A stretch of 64,000 nucleotides of DNA from Lachnospiraceae bacterium. Its GTDB lineage: Bacteria > Bacillota > Clostridia > Lachnospirales > Lachnospiraceae. Positions 43,385-52,290 of this stretch are shown piece after piece (position 1 is the first letter of the stretch; every line of letters begins with the position of its first letter). A model generated the notes under the pieces. That model searched no databases, was not told the origin of the DNA, and saw only the letters and a program-made list of their open reading frames with translations. The position numbers and the translations under genes were made by a program. The DNA is taken from positions 1-64,000 of the forward strand of contig JAFYZH010000021.1 in NCBI GenBank assembly GCA_017548765.1, read 5' to 3'.

Positions 43385-44239
43385 ATGAAGAAGAGAGAGA
43401 CCGTTCGGCGGATCCTGTTTTGGGTATTTCTGTGTGTGTTTATCGTAGCAGTCCTGAAACTGGGACATATCGCCTATGTGTATTGGAAAAACAACCAGGA
43501 CTATAAAGACCTTCGCGACCAGGCGCAGTTGAGTTCGACGGCGCAGGGGGCTACGAAGGGTACCGGTTCGGATGTTGAGGTCATCATCGACCAGAGCGGG
43601 ATCGGCCAGGAGGTGGTTACGAAAGAGCCCCTGTCTGAAGAGGAAACGAAACGGAACCGCGAAGACATCCTGCCGCCCGGGAATAATGGTGTGGATCATG
43701 AATTCCTACAGATGATGAATGCCGATTATGCCGGTTATATCGTCATCCCCGGAACGGAAGTTGACTATCCGGTCGTACAAGGAAGTGACAATTCCCATTA
43801 TTTGCGGTATGATTATTACGATAAGGAGTCCATTTCGGGCTGCCCGTTCCTGGATTACCGCCAGGAGAAGGATTTCTCCTCATTCAATTCAACGATCTGT
43901 GCGCACAATCAGAAGGACAATAAAATGTTCGGTACGCTGGATCGTTATAAGGATAAGGCGTTTTGGGAGGCAAATCCCTACGTATACATCATGACACCCA
44001 CCGGAAACTACCGCTATAAGATCTTCTCCGCATACGAGCAGTACTACGTTGATATGATCTTCAGCCCGCAGTTTCCTACGGACAGTTCGAAACAAGAGCT
44101 GATCGGCCTGGCGCAGGAGAGAGCCTTGTATGATACCGGCGTTTCGGTATCGATCACCGATCACGTTCTTACGCTGTACACCTGTACGGAGAATTCCGAT
44201 ATACGTTTCGTCGTACAGGCAGTTTGCGAAAACTATTGA
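43385..44239 (+). CDS. srtB: Class B sortase
   Basis: A 284-residue transpeptidase anchored by one N-terminal membrane segment (11-27). The sortase residues are His174 (TICAHNQ), Cys267 (TLYTCTE) and Arg274 (SDIRFVV). The helix between strands 6 and 7 (SSKQELIGLAQERALY) and the pattern VDYPVVQGSDNSHYL place it in class B. It attaches surface proteins to peptidoglycan. It follows ddl by 15 bases, inside a wall-precursor operon. No obvious substrate with an NPQTN-like end is encoded in the window. Confidence 0.92.
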   Translation: MKKRETVRRILFWVFLCVFIVAVLKLGHIAYVYWKNNQDYKDLRDQAQLSSTAQGATKGTGSDVEVIIDQSGIGQEVVTKEPLSEEETKRNREDILPPGNNGVDHEFLQMMNADYAGYIVIPGTEVDYPVVQGSDNSHYLRYDYYDKESISGCPFLDYRQEKDFSSFNSTICAHNQKDNKMFGTLDRYKDKAFWEANPYVYIMTPTGNYRYKIFSAYEQYYVDMIFSPQFPTDSSKQELIGLAQERALYDTGVSVSITDHVLTLYTCTENSDIRFVVQAVCENY

Positions 44240-44263
44240 TGCCGATTGCCCTCGGTATAGAAT
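44236..44263 (+). promoter_or_regulatory. Possible promoter of the glutamine synthetase gene
   Basis: TTGATG, a 16-base spacer and TAGAAT overlap the end of srtB and lie 23 bases before the ATG. The boxes are moderate. Confidence 0.4.
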
Positions 44264-44285
44264 ATGGGCAGAAATGGAGTATTAG

Positions 44286-46391
44286 ATGAGTATTGCAGAG
44301 ATTTTCGGACAAAATGTATTCAATGATGCCGTAATGCGCGAGCGTCTCCCGAAGAAGGTATACGCGGAGCTGCGTAAGACCATCGACGAGGGAAAGACTC
44401 TGGACCCGATGATCGCGGAAGTCGTGGCAAATGCCATGAAGGACTGGGCCATCGAGAGGGGCGCGACGCACTATACGCACTGGTTCCAGCCATTGACCGG
44501 AACGACGGCGGAGAAGCATGACTCCTTCGTTTCGGCTCCCGGTCCTTCCGGAAAGACATTGATGGAATTCTCCGGTAAGGAGCTCATTAAGGGCGAGCCG
44601 GATGCTTCGTCCTTCCCTTCGGGCGGTTTGCGCGCGACCTTCGAGGCCCGCGGCTACACCACCTGGGACTGCACGTCGCCCGCGTTTTTAAAGGAAGACG
44701 CAACGGGCGTTCTGCTCTGCATTCCGACGGCATTCTGTTCCTACACCGGCGAGGCGCTGGACCAGAAGACGCCGCTGCTTCGCTCCATGGAAGCATTAAA
44801 TACACAGGCGCTGCGTATCCTGCGTCTGTTTGGAAATACCACTTCGAAGAAGGTTACGCCGATGGTCGGCCCCGAGCAGGAGTACTTCCTGATCGACCGT
44901 GAGAAGTGGCTGAAGAGAGATGACTTGATCTTCACGGGACGCACGCTGTTCGGCGCCGTTCCGCCGAAGGCACACGATGTAGAAGACCACTATTTCGGTC
45001 AGATCCGTGAGCGCGTGGGCGGCTTCATGCAGGAGCTGAACACAGAGCTCTGGAAGCTGGGCGTGTCTGCAAAGACCCAGCACAACGAGGTCGCACCTGC
45101 GCAGCATGAACTGGCACCCATCTATGCGCCGGCAAACATCGCGGTCGACCACAACCAGCTCATCATGGAGACCATGAAGAAGGTAGCAAACCGCAGAGGA
45201 TTGTCCTGCCTGCTCAGCGAGAAGCCGTTCGCCGGCCTCTCCGGCTCCGGTAAGCACAACAACTGGTCTCTCTGCACGGACGACGGCATCAACATGCTCG
45301 ATCCCGGTAAGCTTCCGCACGACAACATCCAGTTCCTTCTGGTTCTGGCATGCATCCTGAAGGCAGTCGATACCCACGCGGATCTGCTTCGCGAGTCTGC
45401 GGCTGACGTGGGCAATGAACACCGTCTCGGCGTACATGAGGCACCGCCCGCTATCATCTCCGTATTCCTCGGAGAGCAGCTCGAAGATGTAGTAGAGCAG
45501 CTGATCAGCACCGGCAGCGCAACTAGCTCGAAGGTCGGCGGCGTACTGGAGACCGGCGTTTCATCTCTGCCTGCATTGCAGAAGGATGCGACCGACCGCA
45601 ACCGTACATCACCGTTTGCATTTACCGGTAATAAATTTGAATTCCGTATGGTGGGTTCTCGCGACTCTGTCGGTGAGCCGAACACCGTACTTAACGCTAT
45701 CGTTGCCGAGGCGTTCTGCGAGGCTGCGGACGTTTTGGAGAAGGCGGATAACTTCGAACTGGCGCTTCATGACCTGATCAAGGAGTACCTGACCGACCAT
45801 CAGCGCATCATCTTTAACGGAAACGGCTATTCCGAAGAATGGATCGCGGAAGCAGCCCGTCGCGGACTGCCGAACATCAAGTCGATGATCGACGCTATCC
45901 CGGCGCTCACGACCGAGAAGTCTGCGCAGTTGTTCGAGAAGTTCGGCATCTTCACACGTTCGGAACTTGCATCCCGTGCGGAGATCCAGTACGAGGCGTA
46001 CTGCAAGGCGATCAACATCGAAGCATTGACCATGATGGACATGGCGTCGAAGCAGATCATCCCTGCAGTCATTGAGTACACCACCGGTCTGGCTGCTTCG
46101 ATCAATGAAGTGACGGCTGCCTGTGCGGATGCGGATGTATCCGTTCAGACGGAACTGCTGATCCAAGTTTCCGATCTGCTGTCCGATATGAAGGTAGCAC
46201 TTTCGAAACTGGCGACAGCGGAGGAAACGGCCTCCGCACAGATCGGAACGAAAGAAAAAGCACATAAATACTATGAGGAGGTCGTTCCTGCGATGGAGGC
46301 CCTGCGCCGCCCCGCAGATGAACTCGAACGTCTGGTCGATCGTCGGATCTGGCCGTTCCCGACATACGGGGATCTGGTGTTTGAGGTATAG
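44286..46391 (+). CDS. glnN: Glutamine synthetase type III
   Basis: A 701-residue GS III, close to the family length. Recognisable blocks are [104 protein letters not shown] and [18 protein letters not shown]. It makes glutamine from glutamate and ammonia with ATP. GS III is common in anaerobic Clostridia and Bacteroidia. No GlnR or PII gene lies nearby, so its control cannot be read here. It ends eight bases before the HAD gene. Confidence 0.95.
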   Translation: MSIAEIFGQNVFNDAVMRERLPKKVYAELRKTIDEGKTLDPMIAEVVANAMKDWAIERGATHYTHWFQPLTGTTAEKHDSFVSAPGPSGKTLMEFSGKELIKGEPDASSFPSGGLRATFEARGYTTWDCTSPAFLKEDATGVLLCIPTAFCSYTGEALDQKTPLLRSMEALNTQALRILRLFGNTTSKKVTPMVGPEQEYFLIDREKWLKRDDLIFTGRTLFGAVPPKAHDVEDHYFGQIRERVGGFMQELNTELWKLGVSAKTQHNEVAPAQHELAPIYAPANIAVDHNQLIMETMKKVANRRGLSCLLSEKPFAGLSGSGKHNNWSLCTDDGINMLDPGKLPHDNIQFLLVLACILKAVDTHADLLRESAADVGNEHRLGVHEAPPAIISVFLGEQLEDVVEQLISTGSATSSKVGGVLETGVSSLPALQKDATDRNRTSPFAFTGNKFEFRMVGSRDSVGEPNTVLNAIVAEAFCEAADVLEKADNFELALHDLIKEYLTDHQRIIFNGNGYSEEWIAEAARRGLPNIKSMIDAIPALTTEKSAQLFEKFGIFTRSELASRAEIQYEAYCKAINIEALTMMDMASKQIIPAVIEYTTGLAASINEVTAACADADVSVQTELLIQVSDLLSDMKVALSKLATAEETASAQIGTKEKAHKYYEEVVPAMEALRRPADELERLVDRRIWPFPTYGDLVFEV

Positions 46392-46399
46392 GGGGACAT

Positions 46400-47056
46400 A
46401 TGAAAAAGCAATACATACTGTTTGATTTGGACGGTACACTCACCGATCCCGCCGAAGGGATCACCAAATCGGTTCAGTACGCATTAGAAAAATTTGGGAT
46501 CATTGAGGAGGACCTCACGAAGTTGCAGGTCTTCATTGGCCCGCCCTTAATGGAGAGTTTCATGGATTTCTATGGATTTTCCGAGGAGCAGGCCCGCGAA
46601 GCGGTGACCTATTATCGTGAGTATTTCAAGCCCACGGGGATCTTTCAGAATGAAGTCTATAAGGGCATTCCGGAACTGCTGAAGGAACTGACCGACGCCG
46701 GAAAGACGCTGATCCTGGCGACCTCGAAGCCGGTCGTTTTTGCGGAGCAGATCCTGGAACACTTCGATCTGCGCCAGTACTTCGAGTTCATCGGTGGTTC
46801 GGACATCGAGCAGAAGCGCGCCAAAAAGTCGGAGATCCTGCAGTACATTCTGGAGGAGTGCCAGCTGGTCGACCTGACGGAACTGGTCATGGTCGGCGAT
46901 CGTAAGCATGACATCGTCGGTGCGAAGCAGTTCGGCATCGACACGGTCGGTGTTCTGTACGGTTACGGTTCCGAGGAGGAGCTGACCGAGGCCGGAGCGG
47001 ACGTTCTGGTCGAGTCGGTCCGTGAACTGGGCGAGTACCTGCTGGAGGAAGAGTAG
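46400..47056 (+). CDS. HAD-family phosphatase (phosphoglycolate-phosphatase-like)
   Basis: A 218-residue HAD hydrolase of the Gph/PpaX type. Motif I is FDLDGTLTD, motif II LATSKP, motif III Lys in KRAKKSEIL, and motif IV MVGDRKHDIVGA. The four-helix cap lies between 15 and 80. Its substrate may be phosphoglycolate, pyrophosphate or a sugar phosphate. GGGGGAC precedes the ATG; it is closely linked to glnN (8 bases) and to the pseudouridine synthase gene (21 bases). Confidence 0.9.
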   Translation: MKKQYILFDLDGTLTDPAEGITKSVQYALEKFGIIEEDLTKLQVFIGPPLMESFMDFYGFSEEQAREAVTYYREYFKPTGIFQNEVYKGIPELLKELTDAGKTLILATSKPVVFAEQILEHFDLRQYFEFIGGSDIEQKRAKKSEILQYILEECQLVDLTELVMVGDRKHDIVGAKQFGIDTVGVLYGYGSEEELTEAGADVLVESVRELGEYLLEEE

Positions 47057-47077
47057 CACATTCGGAGGACCGATGCT

Positions 47078-47839
47078 GTGAAAGATTCGAGTTTACATTG
47101 TTTATTTGAGGACGACTACATCTGGGTAGTGGAGAAGCCCGCCGGCGTGGATGCGCAGGAGGGGCGGACGCTGTCCGACGACATGCCGTCCCGCATTCGT
47201 ACGTATATGAGCCACAGGGAGACCTCTTCCTGTGGCCGTGTTTTACCTGCCTATGTCGGTGTGGTGCACCGCCTGGATAAACCCGTGCGCGGCCTGATGG
47301 TCTACGCGAAGACGAAGGAGGCAGCGGCCGCCCTGTCCGCGCAGTTCGCGAAGGACGGGAGCATGCACAAAGAATACCGGGCTCTCGTTGCAGCGCCCGA
47401 AGGTTCCTATATTTCCGCAGATCTGCTGGCCGGCATCACCTATTCCGACCGCCTGTTATTCGAGCGTTCGGCCAATGTATCGCGCATCCTGACGGAAGCG
47501 GAGGCGGCTTCGCTTCGCGCGGATCAGCGTTCGCAGGTAAAAGAAGCCGTGCTGACCTGTCGTTTTGCGCAGGGAACACCCATGTTTGCGAAGGAGCAGG
47601 AAGTGTGCACGAGCCGCGATGAAAGCCTGGTCGGTCGTCTGGCGGAGGTTTCAGTCCTCCTAAAGACCGGACGCCACCACCAGATTCGGGCGCAGCTGGC
47701 CGCCCACGGTCTGCCCATCGTCGGCGACCGCAAATACGGCCTGCCCATCGACGGCGTCGGCCTGTGCCTATGCGCCTGCAGGCTACGTTTCCGCCACCCG
47801 AAGACCGGGAAAGAGCTGGAGTTTGAGTTGCCCGGTTGA
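47078..47839 (+). CDS. RluA-family pseudouridine synthase
   Basis: A 253-residue RNA pseudouridine synthase with the catalytic motif VVHRLDKPVRGLMVYAKT; Asp is the active-site nucleophile. RHHQIRAQLAAHGLPIVGDRKYG at the C-terminus is a family signature. There is no S4 RNA-binding domain. The RNA target (23S rRNA or tRNA) cannot be told. The start is GTG at 47078, with CGGAGG 8-12 bases before it. Confidence 0.92.
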   Translation: MKDSSLHCLFEDDYIWVVEKPAGVDAQEGRTLSDDMPSRIRTYMSHRETSSCGRVLPAYVGVVHRLDKPVRGLMVYAKTKEAAAALSAQFAKDGSMHKEYRALVAAPEGSYISADLLAGITYSDRLLFERSANVSRILTEAEAASLRADQRSQVKEAVLTCRFAQGTPMFAKEQEVCTSRDESLVGRLAEVSVLLKTGRHHQIRAQLAAHGLPIVGDRKYGLPIDGVGLCLCACRLRFRHPKTGKELEFELPG

Positions 47840-47861
47840 GTGGATCTCAACGAATGCGTTA

Positions 47862-47889
47862 TTGATTTTCATTTTCCGTGTGGTATGAT
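47862..47889 (+). promoter_or_regulatory. Promoter of the XRE-TPR regulator gene
   Basis: TTGATT (47862-47867), a 16-base spacer and TATGAT (47884-47889). Confidence 0.55.
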
Positions 47890-47932
47890 TCTCTCAGAAC
47901 GTTCGGAAATCTAAGCTATGGAGGATCGTTAT

Positions 47933-48565
47933 ATGATGTATTTATCGGAAAATCTGAAGAAGTATCGGATGAAGAAGGAATTGACGCAGGAGGATGTGGC
48001 ACAGATGCTGGGGATCACACCGCAGAGCGTATCCAAATGGGAACGCGGCGAGTCGTATCCCGATATCACGCTGCTTCCTGCATTGGCCAATATATTTGAG
48101 ACCAGTGTGGATCTGCTGATCGGGATGGACACGATCCGTGCGGAGGAGACACGCTATAACATCCACAAAAAGGCGGTCGCGTATCAGCGCAGCGGGGATC
48201 TGGATATGGCGGAGCAGACCTATCGGGAGGCGCTGCTGATCTATCCGAATAAGCCTGGCATGATCCTGGGGCTGGCTAGCACACTGGCTCTGAAGGGTGA
48301 GACCGAGGAGGCGATCGAGCTGATGGAGCGAGGGCTGCCCATCTCGATCAATGAGAAGCAGAAGGCGACCATGCGCGCGGCGCTGTGTTTTCTGTATTTG
48401 AAGGCCGGCAGGGCGGATAAGGCCGAGCGGCTGGCGGGCGACCTGCCGCACATGCGGGAGAGCCGGGAGGTCATACAACCGTTGATCCGGCAGGGGCTCG
48501 ACGACGAACAGATCGACGCGAATATCAAAATGATCATCCTCGGAGATGGCGAGGGGATCTGGTAG
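47933..48565 (+). CDS. XRE-family regulator with TPR-like C-domain
   Basis: A 210-residue protein. The helix-turn-helix at 4-60 (NLKKYRMKKELTQEDVAQMLGITPQSVSKWERGESYPDI) is a textbook Cro/C1 domain. The remaining 140 residues are TPR-like helices (AVAYQRSGDLDMAEQTYREAL, GLASTLALKGETEEAIELME). Such regulators often respond to peptides or envelope cues. The start at 47933 is preferred because GGAGG lies 8 bases ahead. Target genes are unknown; the small membrane protein gene downstream is convergent. Confidence 0.88.
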   Translation: MMYLSENLKKYRMKKELTQEDVAQMLGITPQSVSKWERGESYPDITLLPALANIFETSVDLLIGMDTIRAEETRYNIHKKAVAYQRSGDLDMAEQTYREALLIYPNKPGMILGLASTLALKGETEEAIELMERGLPISINEKQKATMRAALCFLYLKAGRADKAERLAGDLPHMRESREVIQPLIRQGLDDEQIDANIKMIILGDGEGIW

Positions 48566-48605
48566 AAAAAAATGAGGCAGGGCCGCGGTTGCGGCTCTGC
48601 CTCAT
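48566..48605 (-). terminator. Terminator of the small membrane protein gene
   Basis: A 15-bp stem (48572-48586 with 48591-48605, one G-T pair) is followed on the minus strand by TTTTTTT. On the plus strand it can also end the XRE gene transcript, though without a T-run. Confidence 0.8.
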
Positions 48606-48626
48606 GGTTCATGTATTCTCGCTAAG

Positions 48627-48866
48627 TTATTTCACCAGTTTCTTCAGGAAGATCAAGATCGCCAGAATGATACCGACCACACAGTATGCCCATACGATGG
48701 CGCCTGCGATGCCGACCAGAAGATTAACGATCGGGATTTTGCTCAAGAACCAGAGCAGTACACCGAAGATGATGCTGGCAACGATGTAGCAGATGATGGA
48801 GATAGCCAAGCCCATCGGCGTATCGGATCCTGCACTCAGCGGGAAAAAGGGTAACAATGCTTTCAT
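48627..48866 (-). CDS. Small two-helix membrane protein
   Basis: A 79-residue protein with two long hydrophobic segments (AISIICYIVASIIFGVLLWF and NLLVGIAGAIVWAYCVVGII) and a Lys-rich end. AGGAGGT precedes the ATG at 48866. It resembles DUF-type small membrane proteins found throughout Clostridia. Function unknown. It is convergent with the XRE regulator and divergent from the antiporter gene. Confidence 0.75.
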   Translation of the reverse strand: MKALLPFFPLSAGSDTPMGLAISIICYIVASIIFGVLLWFLSKIPIVNLLVGIAGAIVWAYCVVGIILAILIFLKKLVK

Positions 48867-48955
48867 GGTAAGCACCTCCTTATGTATTACTGAGACCATT
48901 TTACCACATTTTCCGCCGGTGTAAACGGAAGAATGTATTTTTTCCTGTACTTTCA

Positions 48956-48984
48956 TTGACTTTTTAACTGGGAGCGTGTACAAT
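48956..48984 (+). promoter_or_regulatory. Promoter of the antiporter gene
   Basis: TTGACT (48956-48961), a 17-base spacer and TACAAT (48979-48984), close to consensus. Confidence 0.7.
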
Positions 48985-48990
48985 GTGGAA

Positions 48991-49020
48991 TCGCTACATA
49001 TTAAGTACTATATGTAGCGA
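48991..49020 (+). promoter_or_regulatory. Inverted repeat at the antiporter transcription start
   Basis: A perfect 11-bp inverted repeat (48991-49001 with 49010-49020) with an 8-base centre starts 7 bases after the -10 box. It is either an operator at the start site or a 5' hairpin in the message; it ends at the base where a non-preferred upstream ATG begins. Confidence 0.65.
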
Positions 49021-49040
49021 TGAAAGGTGGCGTATCATTC

Positions 49041-50252
49041 ATGGATTACGGTATATTTAAGGATCTGGCGATCATATTTGTGGCCGCTAAGTTTTTGGGA
49101 ATATTGGCGCGAAAGGTTAAGGCGCCGCAGGTCGTAGGCGAGATCATCGCCGGACTGCTGATCGGACCGACGGTTTTGGGTCTGGTCGATCAGTCTTCGT
49201 TTTTAAATCAGATGGCAGAGATCGGTGTAGTTCTGCTGATGTTTATGGCAGGTCTGGAGACCGACCTGAAGGAACTGATAAAGACCGGTCCGATGGCGCT
49301 TTTGGTGGCGCTTGCGGGCGTGTTCGTACCGCTCGGCGGCGGATTTTTGCTCTCCAGTTTGTTCCACGGTTTCGATCCGGTGGGCAGTGAGGAGTTCTTC
49401 CGCAATGTATTTATCGGTGTTATCATGACCGCGACTTCGGTCAGCATCACAGTTGAGACCTTGCGTGAGCTCGGTAAGCTTCGCGGTAAGGTCGGAACGA
49501 CGATCCTCTCCGCGGCGATCATCGACGATGTCATCGGTATTATCGTTATGACATTTGTGATCGGTTTCCGCGATCCGGAGCAGGATCCGCTTCGTGTCGT
49601 AATGAACACCGGACTGTTCTTTGCATTTGCCTTCGTAGTCGGCATCCTGTGCTACTACCTGTTCAAATATCTGGATAAGAAAAACCCGCACACCCGTCGT
49701 GTGCCGATCTATGGCATGGCGCTCTGCTTTGCATTTGCCTATGTGGCGGAGGAGTGGTTCGGCATCGCCGACATCACCGGTGCGTACATCGCGGGTATCA
49801 TCCTGTGCAGTATCAAAGACTCAAAATATATCGCGGAGAAGATGGACATCAGTACCTACATGGTATTCGCTCCGGTATTCTTCGCCAGTATCGGACTGAA
49901 GGCCGACATCAGCGGACTGAACGGATCCATGATCCTGTTCTCCGTCGGCTTTGTGTTCGTAGCGCTGATCACGAAGATCATCGGATGCTCGCTGGTGGCG
50001 AAATGCTTCCGTTTTTCACTTCCAAACTCGATCAAAGTGGGTGTGGGAATGATGACACGAGGCGAAGTAGCCCTTATTGTGGCGAGAAAAGGACAGGATG
50101 TCGGCCTGCTGGATGCGGTTTATTTCGCACCCGTCATCCTGCTGATCGTGATCTCGTCGATCGTTACGCCCATCGTTTTGAAGCTGCTGTTCACCAAGTG
50201 GCCGGCAGAGCATGGGGCGGATGCGACGGCGGCTCCGGCGGAGCAGAAATAA
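49041..50252 (+). CDS. CPA2-family cation:proton antiporter
   Basis: A 403-residue membrane protein with 12 or so helices, matching the Na/H-exchanger domain of the KefB/GerN group: GEIIAGLLIGPTVLGLV, MFMAGLETDLKEL, AAIIDDVIGIIVM (the double Asp of electrogenic transporters), and GMMTRGEVALIVA near the end. There is no RCK (TrkA-N) tail. It is expected to exchange Na+ or K+ for H+. The start at 49041 (MDYGIF) is chosen because AAGGTGG precedes it; the upstream ATG at 49020 lies in the hairpin without a ribosome site. Confidence 0.88.
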   Translation: MDYGIFKDLAIIFVAAKFLGILARKVKAPQVVGEIIAGLLIGPTVLGLVDQSSFLNQMAEIGVVLLMFMAGLETDLKELIKTGPMALLVALAGVFVPLGGGFLLSSLFHGFDPVGSEEFFRNVFIGVIMTATSVSITVETLRELGKLRGKVGTTILSAAIIDDVIGIIVMTFVIGFRDPEQDPLRVVMNTGLFFAFAFVVGILCYYLFKYLDKKNPHTRRVPIYGMALCFAFAYVAEEWFGIADITGAYIAGIILCSIKDSKYIAEKMDISTYMVFAPVFFASIGLKADISGLNGSMILFSVGFVFVALITKIIGCSLVAKCFRFSLPNSIKVGVGMMTRGEVALIVARKGQDVGLLDAVYFAPVILLIVISSIVTPIVLKLLFTKWPAEHGADATAAPAEQK

Positions 50253-50294
50253 CAGAACTGACAGACCACACAGACCCGGAAAAGGGGGACTCCT

Positions 50295-51470
50295 ATGCGG
50301 CTTGCGATCTACGACAACATCATAACGCTCGGACTGACGATCGCCGCCGCCATTTGGGGGAGGCTTCCTTCCCTGTGCGTGATCGTCGGCGCAGCTTTGA
50401 TGGTCCTGTTTTCGATCGCCTGTGTGGATGAGAATGACAGCCTGCATATCCGCGTGCTACAGGGGCTCTTCCTGACCTGCTTCGGCTTCGCGGCGCAGAC
50501 ATTTTATGCTTGCAGCGCATTTGCGCTCTGGAAAGAAAAGAAACTCCCGCTCCGTTTTGCGAGCGCGGGAGTGGTTTATATCGTCATGTCCGCGATCTTC
50601 GCGGAAGGGGAGGCCCGGCTTGCAAAAACCATCCTGGGTCTCCTTTTGATGTATCTGCTCATGGCTCTGTTCTACGGCGGACGCCGGCTTTTGGAGTGGA
50701 CGGAGCTTAAGTCCGAGGAGACGCAGCGCCAGATCCTCGTCTCGAACGTACGGGAAATGCATGAGAAGCAGCTGAACCGGAAGCTGGTCCTGCAGAATTA
50801 TATGGCGGATAAAAACGCGCGTCTGAAGGAGCGCGAGACGATCAGCCGCAACATCCACAACAGTGTGGGTCACTCCATCACGGCGGCCGTGATGACGCTC
50901 GACGCGGCGGACATGCTCTTTGATGTATCGCCCGAGGACGCGCGCCAGAAGGTCAATGATGCGAATGAGCGGATCCGCGGCAGCCTCGAGTCGATCCGCC
51001 GCGCCGTGAGGGTGATGGACGAAGAGATACAGGAGGTTTCACTTTCGGACTTTATGTGCGAGGTGGAGACGGTCGCCGACCGCTTCATTACGGACACGAC
51101 GATGCGGGCGGACATTCTGGGACCTGACCCGGTGCCGGAGCTCATGCTTCCGCACGAACACGCGGAGTTCCTGATCGGCGCGCTGCAGGAGTTTCTGACG
51201 AACGGCGCGAAGCACGGTCACGCGGATCATTTCCTTATCAGTGTTTCGGCGGACTCGGCGAACCTGCGCATGGAGGTGAAAGACAACGGGCACTCGGAGG
51301 ATTTTACCGAGGACAATGCACGTCAGATGATCGAGCAGGGCTTCGGGCTTAAGAAGATCGAGTCCTACGTGAAGAATGCCGGCGGGACGTGCCGGTTTAC
51401 GAATGAAGAAGGTTTCCGGGCGGCGGTGACATTGCCCGTGATCCATGGGGAAGAAGGAGGTGCGATATGA
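50295..51470 (+). CDS. NarL-type sensor histidine kinase
   Basis: A 391-residue kinase. Five or so N-terminal membrane helices (1-140) lead to a HisKA_3 domain with the phospho-acceptor in ISRNIHNSVGHSITAA. The ATP-binding domain has EFLTNGAKHGHADHFLI as N-box and MEVKDNGHS as G1. The sensor part has almost no outer loops, so it probably senses within the membrane, as in cell-envelope stress kinases. It overlaps the response regulator gene by 4 bases (ATGA) and is followed by an ABC transporter cassette that it probably controls. Confidence 0.9.
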   Translation: MRLAIYDNIITLGLTIAAAIWGRLPSLCVIVGAALMVLFSIACVDENDSLHIRVLQGLFLTCFGFAAQTFYACSAFALWKEKKLPLRFASAGVVYIVMSAIFAEGEARLAKTILGLLLMYLLMALFYGGRRLLEWTELKSEETQRQILVSNVREMHEKQLNRKLVLQNYMADKNARLKERETISRNIHNSVGHSITAAVMTLDAADMLFDVSPEDARQKVNDANERIRGSLESIRRAVRVMDEEIQEVSLSDFMCEVETVADRFITDTTMRADILGPDPVPELMLPHEHAEFLIGALQEFLTNGAKHGHADHFLISVSADSANLRMEVKDNGHSEDFTEDNARQMIEQGFGLKKIESYVKNAGGTCRFTNEEGFRAAVTLPVIHGEEGGAI

Positions 51471-52132
51471 TCCGGGTGCTTTTGGTGGATGACGAGACGT
51501 TGTTGCTCGACAGTCTGGAGATCATCCTTACGTTAAATCAGATGGAAGTGGTCGCGAAGGCGCACGACGGACGGGAGGCCCTGGAGATCCTGGAGGGGAC
51601 CACCTGCGATATCGCCCTGGTCGACCTGAACATGAAGGGCATGGGCGGCATCGAGCTCATCGGGAAGTTGAAGGAGCAGCATCCCGACGTGAAGATCCTG
51701 GTGCTCACGACCTTTTATGACGATAAGAACATTACGGACGCCATCGCGGGCGGCGCGGACGGCTACCTGCTGAAGGACAGCGGGAAGGACGCGATCCTGG
51801 GCGCGGTGCGGCAGATCATCGGCGGCGTGAACGTTCTGGACCCGAAGGTCATGCAGCGCCTGACCTTGCTGATGACGCAGAACGCAGCGAGGGGCACAGC
51901 GGGCGCGGCGCAGGAGGAAGCGGACGCGAAGGATAAGATGCTTTCGGACCTGCCGGAGCTGACCGAGCGCGAGAAGGAGATCTGCGCGCTGATGGTGGAC
52001 GGTCTCGACAACAAACAGATCGCGAAGAAACTGTATATCTCGGAAGGAACTGTGAAGAATTATATTTCCGGGATCTACGATAAGACCGGCATCCACGACC
52101 GTGTGAAACTGATCGTGGAACTGCGGGGTTAA
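51467..52132 (+). CDS. NarL/LuxR-type response regulator
   Basis: A 221-residue regulator. The receiver (VLLVDDETLLLDSLEI; phospho-Asp in IALVDLNMKGMGG; Thr and Lys in LVLTTF and LLKDSG) is followed by a linker with an Ala-rich stretch and a LuxR-type helix-turn-helix (LTEREKEICALMVDGLDNKQIAKKLYISEGTVKNYI). It pairs with the overlapping kinase. The dyad at 52179-52215 just downstream is its likely binding site. Confidence 0.92.
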   Translation: MIRVLLVDDETLLLDSLEIILTLNQMEVVAKAHDGREALEILEGTTCDIALVDLNMKGMGGIELIGKLKEQHPDVKILVLTTFYDDKNITDAIAGGADGYLLKDSGKDAILGAVRQIIGGVNVLDPKVMQRLTLLMTQNAARGTAGAAQEEADAKDKMLSDLPELTEREKEICALMVDGLDNKQIAKKLYISEGTVKNYISGIYDKTGIHDRVKLIVELRG

Positions 52133-52178
52133 AACGGCGCTTGGCGCCGCCGGCGATCGGCAATAGATACAGACGTTT

Positions 52179-52215
52179 GTGGCTGTGGTCATGTGCAAGA
52201 TATGACCGCAGTCAC
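52179..52215 (+). promoter_or_regulatory. Dyad operator, probable response-regulator site
   Basis: Two 14-base arms (52179-52192 and 52202-52215) with a GGTCAT-N9-ATGACC core match at 12 of 14 positions across a 9-base centre. The dyad ends directly before the -35 region of the ABC cassette promoter, the usual place for an activator. Confidence 0.65.
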
Positions 52216-52244
52216 TTTTGTTTCCGGAAAATGTCCCGTATAAT
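52216..52244 (+). promoter_or_regulatory. Promoter of the ABC cassette
   Basis: A perfect TATAAT (52239-52244) with a poor -35 (TTTTGT at a 17-base spacing). A weak -35 with an adjoining dyad fits an activated promoter. Confidence 0.6.
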
Positions 52245-52290
52245 ACGAGTGTAGACGGGGAGCATGCCCGTTTGCAAGGAGGTTTGATAT

